Positions 21,201 to 33,200 of a stretch of DNA of 60,000 nucleotides are shown here, in pieces. The notes below the pieces were generated by a model, which saw only the letters and a list, made by a program, of their open reading frames with translations, searched no databases and had not been told where the DNA came from. Origin of the DNA: Nematostella vectensis (taxonomy: Eukaryota > Cnidaria > Anthozoa > Actiniaria > Edwardsiidae); the NCBI RefSeq assembly GCF_932526225.1, contig NC_064047.1:1552001-1612000 (forward strand), read 5' to 3'. Positions within the stretch are counted from its first letter, which is position 1. Each line of letters starts with the position of its first letter. Position numbers and translations under genes: made by a program.

Positions 21201-24200
21201 TCAACAACCCTACAACACCCTTACTCAGCCCTCACCATACACACCCTAACGCAGCACCCAACACCGCTACAACACCCCAGCGCAGCACTTAACACTGCTA
21301 CAACACCTCAACACTCAACACCCTGCAACACCCCTACTTAGCACTCAACAACCCTACAACACCCTTACTCAGCCCTCACCATACACACCCTAATGCAGCA
21401 CTTAACACCGCTACAACACCCCAACACTGAACACCGCTACAACACCCCTACTTAGCACTCAACAACCCTACAACACCCTTACGCAGCCCTCACCATACAC
21501 ACCCTAACTCAGCACTCAACGCAACTACTCAGGACTCAACATACAGACCCCAACTCAGCCCACAACAAACCAACAACACCGCTACTTACAGTATGTAGCA
21601 GCCAGCAACCCTACATCACCCCTACTCATTAATCAATCCTCTTCAACATCCATACTTAGCCCTCAACATAGACACCCCAATGCAGCACCCTACACCGCTA
21701 CAACACCCCAGCACAGCACTCAACACCCTACAACACCCCAATGCAGCCACAACAACCCTACAAAATCTTTATTTAGGACTCAACAACCCTACACTCTTCC
21801 CCCACCCCACCCCCACTCAGCAATCATCACTCAGCACTCAACATACAAACCCTAGCTCAGCAGTCACCTTCCATTTGTTGTTGCATCTGCAGGGTGTGCG
21901 AGGACCCATCATGACCTCCTCAGTGAACTGCTTGTATGAAGTGTTCTGGGAGACTCAGTTTGCATGTCCGCAAGAGACACTCATGTCTAACAACAGTTGC
22001 GTTCTGACAAACGACCTTGTCCAGTTTGACCTCACACCATTAAAGCAAGATGGGGTTAACTACAAAGTGTATCATTTGGGAGCAGATAAAAAGAACTATA
22101 CTTACTTTATCAATGTGTGTGGATCTACAAACATACCATGTGAACCTGATGGTAAGAACTAAATACATACTTAAATGTGTGTGGATCTACAAACATACCC
22201 TGTGAACCTGGTTTTAAAACTTATTTCAGTTCAGACTGTGTATATAAGAATGCATGATTTTATCTAGGTAGAGCATATAAACATTAGTATGTCTAACTTA
22301 TAAACTTCAGTTTTTTTAGAAAGGGGTCTAGTAAGATGATTAAAGGTAAGATAATTTCAAGGCTCTAAAGCCATGTATTAGGTTATTCCTTTTTTAGAGG
22401 GTTGGGGGGGCAGATGCTTTTTAAAAATATGTATTTAAAATAATTTGAATAACACAGGCATCCACTTTTCGATCATTTCCCAGGTACAAATGCATCTGTG
22501 TGTCAGATAATTCCGGACTCTCGACAAGTCGTTTCCCTTGGCGTGTACTACAAACAAGAGCTTCGCTATGCAGACGGCGAGCTCACCCTCACATACAAGA
22601 GCGGCAAGACGTGCCATTCTGGCTTCAAACGTGAGACTGTCATCACCTTCAAGTGCAACCCTTCCATTGATAAGGGACTCCCTGTATTCAGCAATGAATT
22701 GTACTGTTTGTATTTGTTTGAATGGGAAACTAAATACGCATGTGCTCCATCTAGACGAACAGGTTCTGGCTGCCGTGTTGAGAATAATAATGGTGTACGG
22801 TTCGATTTGTCTGAGCTCGTTCGAGTGGACCAGCCAAATTGGTTAGCAATCGATGGAGAATCTGGAAGCTCGGGAAAACAACTCTACATCAATGTGTGTG
22901 GAAAGCTCAGTAAGGACAATAGAACGTCAGGCTGCAAGCTTGGCTCATCGGCTTGTATGATACTCAAGGATGGTGCACACAATTTGGGCACATACAGTGA
23001 CCCACCGGTTCTTAATCCAGACAATTCGGTGAAGCTTGTTTATAAGGAGGGTGACGAATGTGTGAATGGAATCAAAAGGACTACTACTATCACCTTTGTT
23101 TGTCACCCCGGTGACCTGACCAGTCCCCCTGTACTCGTGGGTCACTCGCAGGATAACTGTCAGTTCACATTCATTTGGAAAACCGGTAAATTCTTCATGT
23201 TTGCTTTGGCTAAAGGCCACGCTCCTTCCATTTTTGTGTGACCTTTTGCATGGTTAGTAAAGGAGACTAATTAGGAAATCTGGCGAACTTTTAAGTAAAC
23301 AATAGGCGCTCTCTGATGTTAAACCACCCTGTCCCGTGATCACAACCCTGCACAAGCCAAGAGTACAGTACAAGAAAACATATGGGCGAAATTTATGAAT
23401 ATACTTATTCGGGCAGAAATCGCTGATTGATTTATTTGAAACTTTGCCATTTTTATTAAGTTGCTTTTAATCTTTGGTTTTTATCACTTTGCATGTTTTA
23501 TCAGCATTACTTCCTGAGCTGTACAGCCCTAGAAAATAAGTTTTATAAAGCCATGTACGTTTTGTACAAGTACCGAACGGGGTTGAATGTTCATGAGAGC
23601 AGGGCTCTACTGCACAATCTCTGAGCTTACACGGCAAGCATGACAACATTTATACGAGTTTTGAAAAGATCGACGAGCAGTATCGATGCAAAAAAAAAAA
23701 ACGATTCTTCGTTTACTCCATATATTATTCTGTACGCTCGACTTGTGCAGGGCAATGTTACGTAACAACGCGAAAAGTTTGCCGCGTCTCCTTACCAGTC
23801 TCCTCTATTAACCATGACTGTTGTCATTGGTGTGTAGCAGGCCCGTACCCAGGATTTTTATTGGGGGGGGGGGGGGGGGGGGGGGGGTTGGGGGCTGCGA
23901 ATTCCGAAAACGTGGACCTTATTTTTCCGGGAGGTGGGGTAGGGGGAAGAGGTAGTATCTCCACGGGACGTTTATTGTCGGATCTGGCTACACTCTGACT
24001 TACACAGTAGCTTAATGACAAACCAGAGGGATCTAACTTATGCTTTGTAGTTTTGTTTCTACAAATAGCACGTTTATTGAGAACTGAGAGGGGACTTTCA
24101 CCTGTTGTGGGGGGGGGGGGGGCACCCCCTGGGTACGGGCCTGCGTTATTTTATTTGTCATGCATTTGGGGCTTTGATATCTGGTCATTACGTCTAGTAA

Positions 24201-27200
24201 GAACCGTAATTGAGTACAGTACTTCATGTAGTAGGGTTAGGTTAGGGGTGAGAGAGATGGTGCCAGTTCATGTTGTCTTACATGACGCACTAACTGCTAA
24301 ATGAGTACTAAGAAGTCATTTTAACTACGCTATTTAACTACTTATGTATGATGACCTACTATCAATCCTGTGGGACACATGTTATGACTGCCGCTTGACA
24401 TAGTTTGTGGCTTGCCCTTTAGGAGTGAGTGTTGTTGGTTACGTAGGTGGGTGTATTTATGTCTGTATGGCATCACGTTCTGCTATTCGTCACGCCATAA
24501 ACGATTCAGGCGTGACTATTGTGTGACACACATGACATATTGTGTGACATACTCTTGCATGACACAGCTGTGGCTTGCCCTTAAGGAGTGAATGTTGTTA
24601 ATGACGTATTTATGTCTGTATTGCGTCACGTTCTGCTATGCGTCACGCCATAAATGGTTCAGGCGTGACTATTGTGTGACACACATGACATATTGCGTGA
24701 CATACTCTTGCGTGACACAGTTGTGACTTGCCCTTTGGGAGTGAACGTTGTTGGTTACGTATGTATTTGTCTTTATTGCGTCACGTTCTGCTATTCGTCA
24801 CGCGATAAATGATCCAGACGTGACTATTGTGTGACACACGTGACATATTGCGTGACATTTTCTTGCGTGACACAGCTGTGGCGTGCCCTTTGGGAGTGAA
24901 CGTTGGTGAGAACTGTAAGGTACAAGACCCAGAGGCAGGCTATGTGTTTGACCTGAGTCCCCTCTCGACTGCTAAACCTCCGTTCAGCAAGAACTCCTAC
25001 TTCACAGCTAACAGCACAGGCTCTGGCTATGAATTCTTTCTTAAGGTATTGTAAATACAGCGCAGCAGTAGGCCCACACGCCCCCCCCCCCCAGTATTTC
25101 CAAAAAAAATGCAGTTCTCCCTTATGTTTCGAGTCCTGCTACAGCTCTGGGACCGGTTCCTAGAAAAAACCCAGGGATAAACACCAGGCCCATACCCAGG
25201 GGGGTTTAGGGGGTGTGAACCCCCCCTCCCCCCACAACGGCCGAAAGTCCACCTTTGGTTCCCAATAGACCTGCTATTTGTAGGCAAAACTAAAAATTAC
25301 AAGCTAGATCACTCTGGTATGTAGCCAAATCCGACAATAAACGTCCCGTGGAGATACTGCAAAGGCAGTTGTTCTTTCGGAGTTGGTTAGATTTTTATCA
25401 AAGAACTCCCCCCTCCCCCCCCCCCCCCCCCGGAAAAATAAGGTCCACTTTTTCGAAATTCGCAACCCCCGCAAGAAAACTCCTGGGTACGGGCTGAACA
25501 CGGCTGTCTTTGACATTTAATGGGAAAAAGGGCATTTATCCCTGACAGTGCTTTCTAGGAACCCGGCCCAGACAAGCTAGTATTCACATTTCTAACGGAG
25601 AGTTTGTAGACATACAAAAAACTCGCGTAAAATAACCGAGATGTTTTCTCAAGCCAGCCACCACCGGTACTTCTTTCCCTATGGAAAAAGCGCCTAAAAT
25701 TATAATCGTTCCGTATCACATGCGTACCCCCTCCCCCTTACTCTGCAAGCCCTGCCTACAAGCCTGCGATGCAGTTTACCCGATGTTTTATGGCGAAATA
25801 CCAACCTGGAGCGATTCGTAGCCGCCATACTGTATTGATTGAATCATTTTTGCCCCCAAATCCAAGATGGTGGCTAAGAACCGCTCGAGGCTGAATTTTT
25901 GCTATAAAGACACCGGGTAAACGCCTACATTACAAGCTACCTGTCTACACGCCTGTGCGAAATTTGTAAGGTGCTAATTGTGTGCGGACGTTTCGCTTTT
26001 ATATGTATTTTCGTGTCTATCTTATTTTAGGTGTGCTCGGCTTTCAACATTTCTAACACGAAATGCATCAATGCCGGCGCCTGTCAGCAGAGCAAGCAGA
26101 GCACGTATCTGATTGGTCGACCCAATTCACGCCTTCATTACTACGATGGGATCATTAGGCTTACATACCAAGACGGGGACGTTTGCCGACATAATAAACA
26201 GGTATGGGAACCCTGCTGGAATTGTGCTCTCTTGGGCTTCCTGTGGTTAGAAATTGGTTGAATGGACAACCCAGGTTAGATATACGCCTATTTCAAAATA
26301 TGTTGTCAGTTCAAATGACATTGCTTCTATCAAGAAATACCATGGGACTCGTCAAATGTTTACTAGATAAAGATTAAAATGTAGATCATTTCTTCGATTA
26401 TATTACTTGTCTATAGTCTATAATACGCTAAGGAATGGACTGTTGAACACCTTTTAAGAAAAAAAAAAAAACGACTGAGCTAGAAAACTCCGGGACCACA
26501 CCATCTCCACACATTGCCGGAGAGGAGGTGTGCAAAATGTTTTTTATTTCAAGATATACCAGATAGAAAAGTTCAAACTCAAGTGCTTTTGTAAGCGAGA
26601 GGATCACACTCGCAAAGGCGCCATTTTCAAGATTTCACAGAAGCACAAAAATAATTTATTTTCCGCAGTAAAAAGGACTGATGATCTTCATACCTCCGTA
26701 TCTCTCAAGAAAACCACCCTAAAAGTATACAGTAATATGTCTATCTCCAAAAATACCATCGTAGAGGAAAAATCTTATTCTTTAGCTCCATCGCGCATAA
26801 ACAAAACGGTTCTCAAACAAGAAAACGGAAGAAAAGAGCTTTCATCTACAACTGCAAGACTTGGATCAGTTCACCGTCCTGGGCCATCGTGAAGGATTTT
26901 CAAAATCGTGAAGGATTTAGAAATCGTGAAGGATTTTAAAAATCGTGAAGGATTTTAAAAATCGTGAAGGATTTTAAAAATCGTGAAGGATTTCTAAATC
27001 CTTCACGATTTTGAAAATCCTTCACGATGGCCCAGGACGGTGAACTGATCCAACAATTTCACACAAATTCAAAAGTCGTGAAGCCGGACTAATACAAAAA
27101 CGTGAACGATTTCGTAATCGTGAAGGATTTCCAAATCGTGAAGGATTTTAAAAATCGTGAACGATTTCGAAATCGTGAAGGATTTTAAAAATCGTGAACG

Positions 27201-30200
27201 ATTTCGAAATCGTGAAGGATTTTAAAAATCCTTCACGATGGCCCAGGACGGTGAACTGATCCAAAAAGCCAACGAAGCGAGGCATATGAACGTGCGATCT
27301 GGCATATGGTTTGAATTTGGTTATCCCAACACGGATATAGGAGAAGGTGAAATACTAAAATACGGGCGGTATTTTATAGAAAGAGTCTTTTTACATTTTA
27401 TAAAGCACCAGGAAGCCCAATGCATTGAAGGATTGAAATATACCTTAAAATGTTTTGTACAACAAAGAATTGCTTTTCGTGAATATTTCACATGTAACCA
27501 CTAGTCATTTTTATCCTTACAAATAGTTATACCCATAAGCACTGATTGGTCTTCGAACTGCCATTTGCAAATTGCCATTCGCTATTTGCACTGACAACGT
27601 TTATCGAAATATACTGTACAAGCCGATAGAAATGGATGCTTTTTCACACTCGATACTTTGCTTGGATCACAGAATTGCTGCTAACAGAGGCTGTTTAATA
27701 GATCATATTGTACTTTGTTTTATATATATAAGAATGCGAGTGCTCCACAAGAACGAAGAGAAATTTATGTAACGTTCCACGGAGTACCATTTCTGTACAT
27801 ATCATCTACTACGCCAAGACTTGCATATTTATCAAGGGGAATCTTTGTGGTTAAGTGTGCTTTGCCTTGTTTGATATCGAGCGGATAGAAGCGGAAGAGA
27901 AGCGTATTTTGCATACAATAAGGATGGTTGAAAAGAAATACACGCGACAGAAGAACTTCCTATAAATGTATAGTATCTCATTTTGCTATAGTACCTCATT
28001 TTGCTATTATAGTATCTCATGTTGCTATAGTATCTCATTTTGCTATAGTACCTCATTTTGCTATTATAGTATTTCTTGTTGCTATAGTACCTCATTTTGC
28101 TATTATAGTATTTCTTGTTGCTATAGTATCTCATTTTGCTATTATAGTATTTCTTGTTGCTATAGTATCTCATTTTGCTATTATAGTATTTCTTGTTGCT
28201 ATAGTATCTCATTTTTCTATTATAGTATTTCTTGTTGCTATAGTATCTCATTTTGCTATTATAGTATTTCTTGTTGCTATAGTATCTCATTTTGCTATTA
28301 TAGTATTTCTTGTTGCTATAGTATCTCATTTTGCTATAGTATCTCATTTTGCTATTATAGTATCTCATGTTGCTCTATTGTATGACCCAGCCACGGAAAA
28401 GCCACATCTCCTTCATGTGTGACCCACTGGCCCTGTCAAATGGAATCGGCTCTCCCGTATATGACAGCGAAGACGAGTGTACATATCACTTTCGATGGTT
28501 CACCAAGTACGCATGTCCGGCTAAGGTTAGATCACTGGCTCAAAAGAACCTCGGTTGTTTACCAATTTTTCTGGTGTGACAAAATCTTTAAAAAATGTCA
28601 ACTAGCAGATATCACTTTGGCTGGACGATATCGCTTGATATTTGTCCTGTGAAAATGTATACGTGAATTGTGAAAACGTAAAATGAGCGCGCATGTAAAT
28701 TCATCACTGGTTATAATTCATAATAACCATCTGCGAACGAAGTACTGTACTTGATTGACGCTATTTGACTCAGAATATCTTATCTTGAGCCGATGGAAAT
28801 GGATGCTTTATGTGACTCAATACTGTACCGGAATGCAAAATGGCGGCGTGATTGGCCTTGCTTTCTTTTCGCAGGTCATCGAGTGCGCAGCGCATGCCGG
28901 GAGCGACCAGTACGACCTGTCGTCGCTGGTGAAAACAGACGATAACTGGGTCGCCAGTGTCAAGCCGACCCTGCTTAGTCCGGGCAAGTTCTACATCAAC
29001 ATCTGCCGGTCTCTCAACTTGAGACCGGAAGTGGGCAACTGTTTGGGTACTTCTTCCGTCTGTTTGATTACCAACAAGGGAAGTGCGATCAACCTCGGTA
29101 AGTTTGTCTTCCGTTTCCTGTTTGTGTATGGGCGACAGGATATTAAAGACTATTGTTTGTTGAATTATGTTCAGTATTTTGGTTTCAGAACTCGAGCTTT
29201 TGTTTCTTTTTCGAAAATCTCAAATCAAACGTACTTGTGTTTGTAGGATCAGTCAACGAGGCATTGAAGGTGGAGGCTCAGGACTCAGTCAGTCTTACCT
29301 ACAGTGGAGGCGATGCCTGTGGATTAGGAGGGAAGTACAGTGCAGAGATACTTTTCATTTGCAAGAAGGGGGCAACGGTAAGCATATCCAGGAATTTATT
29401 CTTGGGCGCCAGTAGGTGTGTAAGTATTTCGAGAAACTTTACTTGGGCTTCCGGTAGGGTTTCCAGGAACTAGGATGTAATGGTAAGTATTTCCAAAAAC
29501 TTAACTTTGGTTTCAGGAAAGGTTTCCAGGAACTATTCTTGAGCAATAAAAAGGGTGTAATGGTGAGCATTTCCAGGAACAATACTTAAGTGCCAGGAAG
29601 GGCGTAACAGTAAGCAATGTTGTATATCAATAGAGCTGATATTTTTATTAGCTGATAGAATCGAAAACTCTTCCATGTGGATTGCTGGTCATTGGGTGTA
29701 CAACTCACATGAAAAAGTTAGCCCTTTCAGCTCTTTGATTTACTTCCAGGACACCTCACCAGTCTTCCAAGGCACGGATAAATGCAAGTACATGTTCCGG
29801 TGGGAAAGCGCTGCCTCTTGTCGCATTACCAACGTGATTGGCGCCAACTGCTCTGTGCAGGACCCAAAATCGAGCACTGTGTTCAACCTTCTCCCTCTCA
29901 GCAAGCCCACACTCTCCCCCTACACCCTCACCACCCTGGACGGGCGCACTTTTAAGCTGAACATCTGTGGCAAGATCAGATCATGTAATGCGGACAGCAG
30001 TGCGGAAGTTGGCGCGTGCTTGACGGAAGTCGGCAAAAGTACCATCATTGGTATTCAGAGCCAAAAGCTGGAGTTTCGAGGGGAGACCCTTGTGCTAACA
30101 TACAGGTAGGTCACGTGATCAGATTTGTCAATCAGTTGGCATAGAAATGGTTTTCAGAGCCAAACCTGGAGCTTGGTGGGGAGACATTTGTGCTAACATA

Positions 30201-33200
30201 CAGGTAGGTCGCGTGATCATTAAATGTGTCAATCAGTTAGCATAGAATAAAGTATCGCGTGACAAGATGTTTAGTTGCCCGCCATTCATGACGCCTTAAA
30301 ATCCACAATCTTACGGCATTGCGTGACAAAACCTTTTGCGTGCGTTGCATATTACGTAACAGTAATGCTTATCATGTAAAGTGTAACGTGACAGATGGTT
30401 TTGCGTGACACCCATTCTTGTCTAGCAGGATGTAACGTGATGAGCGGTATCGCGTGACACCGACTTTTCGTTTATGTCTTTTAGTGATGGTGACCGCGAT
30501 GGCGTGACAGGCTTACCTCGTATCACCCGCATCCGGTTCTACTGCGACCCTACCACCCCTCTGGGGCAACCAAAGTTTATAGAGCAAGCGAGCGAGGCCG
30601 AGGGCGAGGCCTACTACTTTGATTTCCAGACGTCTCTGGCGTGCTCCGCTAAGCAGGTCCAGTGTGCGATTGAAGCCAACGGCATGAAGTACGACTTGAC
30701 ACCGCTTGCTTTACAGACAGGTTAGTGAACTCCTCGATAAAGAGGACGGTGATTTTTTCTAGGCTCTTATTGCAAATGAAATGACCTGTACAAGTCAAAC
30801 GGCTAAAGTAAGTCCAGGACAGTTTATTGAGCCCCTGTAGAAAAAGGACAGCTAACTAGTCTGTTTTTTTTATTTCAGATGTAATGACCTTTATAGGTAG
30901 AACGGCTCTTGACATCTGGCATCATCAGTAAAGAATTTTAAATTTAAGTCACTAGATACCTAGTAGTTAGTTCGTTAATGTTCCACGACCTACAGGAGTT
31001 CAAATCTCAAAGAAGTCATTAATCTTAGCCGATCACATTTAAACGTAAAAGGCATGAATGGTAATGAGATTTAGGCGCCATTTTAAATGATGTCCAGAAG
31101 ACAATAGCCATCCCGTGATGCTAAAATCAGTTTGTGACATTACAGTATTCATCGTCTTGCCTTCCGATAGGAAACTGGGATGCTGTTGATGTGAGACCTT
31201 CCAAGAAGCACCTTCACTACTACATTAACGTGTGCAAGCCATACAACCAGCCCGTGGGCGGGAGCTCCTGCCCCGGAGGTCCCATTGGCGTATGCCAGGT
31301 AAGGCCATCATATGGTCGCAGCAATCGTAGACTTTCTGAGCGATCGTTACGCTTAGTTAGGCTTGTTTCCATATTATCGTAGGAATCGCATTGTAGCGCA
31401 GCAGTCGTCGTAGTGATGTTATCATAGATCGTAGCAATCGCAGATTCATAATAACCACCCACGATTGAAGTTTAATACCTTATTAACGATATTTATTAAA
31501 AGTATTTCAGTTAATTGCTTGAACTAGCCGATGGAAATGGATGCTTTGCATTGAGCGGGAGCATAAAATGGCGTCGTGATTTGCTTTCTTTAAATGCGTT
31601 TTCAGGAGGATCATAAATTGAACACGGGTCATAACCTTGGATACGTGCAAAGTAACCCTCAAGTCTCGGGCGTGGACCAGGTGACAATCCGCTACTATGG
31701 GGGCGATGGGTGCCATGACAAGTTTAACAGAAGCACAAGAATTAACCTGCACTGCTCCAAGACGATGGTAGGTAACATGACATTAGGGGGGTAGGGGAAG
31801 GTAGTAACACGGAAGAACACGAATCAACTTACACTGTGCCAAGAGGATGGTAAGTAAAACGTGACATTTGGAGGGTGGGGGTGGAATACAACAGAAGCAC
31901 AAGAATTAACCTGCACTGCTCCAAGAGGATGGTAGGTAACATGACATTGGGGGGGGGGGTGGGGGGGGGGGAGGGAGTAACACGGAAGAACACGAATCAA
32001 CTTGCACTGTGCCAAGAGGATGGTAAGTAAAACGTGACATTTGGAGGGTGGGGGTGGAATACAACAGAAGCACAAGAATTAACCTGCACTGCTCCAAGAG
32101 GATGGTAGGTAACATGACATTGGGGGGGTGGGGGGGAAGGTAGCAACACGGAAGAACACGAATCAACTTACACTGTGCCAAGAGGATGGTAAGTAAAACG
32201 TGACATTTGGAGGGTGGGGGTGGAATACAACAGAAGCACAAGAATTAACCTGCACTGCTCCAAGAGGATGGTAGGTAACATGACATTGGGGGGGGGGGGG
32301 GGGTGGGGGGGAGGGAGTAACACGGGAGCACACGAATCAACTTACACTGTGCCAAAAGGATGGTAAGTAAAACGTGACATTTGGAGGGTGGGGGTGGAAT
32401 ACAACAGAAGCACAAGAATTAACCTGCACTGCTCCAAGAGGATGGTAACATGACTCAACCCGCACTAAATGTACGTTTCATTAAGGAATGAAATCCACTT
32501 GAATATCTGTGAAATTCATCAATTCTCCAATAAGAACGGCTTCATCCGATTGCCGTTATTTCGTGACGAACCTTCATTAAGCGGACACCTGTTACACAAC
32601 AAACACTTTCCTTATTTTCGAGTTCAAATTTTTCAGTCAACTTACGCTCAACCGGACATTTACATATACTGGACACATTTTTAGCGGCGATGGTGTCCGC
32701 GATATGGGGGTTCCACTGTAGAATAAATGGATCATCACATTTTTTAATAGTTATTTCAATAATTAGAACTACCAATGTAACTTTACCTCTATAAGAGCTA
32801 TTTCCACTTCCGTTAACAGGGTTCTCCAATTTTCACAACGGAGACACCTGAGTGCGAGTACGTCTTTGACTGGAAGACACCGAGCGCATGTCATCTGACT
32901 AGAACCGCTGGCCCGGGTGACTGCAGCGTCACAGATGAACAATATGGATACCGATTTGACCTGTCAAGCCTGTATAACAAAAACAAGGATTACCAGATTC
33001 GCCTTGGCAGTGCTACTCTCTCACTAAACGTGTGTAACCCGACCAAGTCTTGTGGGGCAAATCAGGGAGCCTGTTACACCGAACAATCCGCAAAAAGTGA
33101 GTTAATCAATTAATAATAATAATATCTTTTGTGGGGGGGTGGGGTGGGGTGGGTGTTTTATTTGAAAAAGGGTTCGAATTTGAAGAAGAGTACAATGCCG

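Noticed and set aside
26530-26892. 120-residue frame in intron 8
   Set aside because: No recognisable motif; it ends inside the fold-back element and has no sign of translation.
27832-28422. Three overlapping 139-178 residue repetitive proteins
   Set aside because: Artefacts of the 39-bp array before exon 9, same reasoning.
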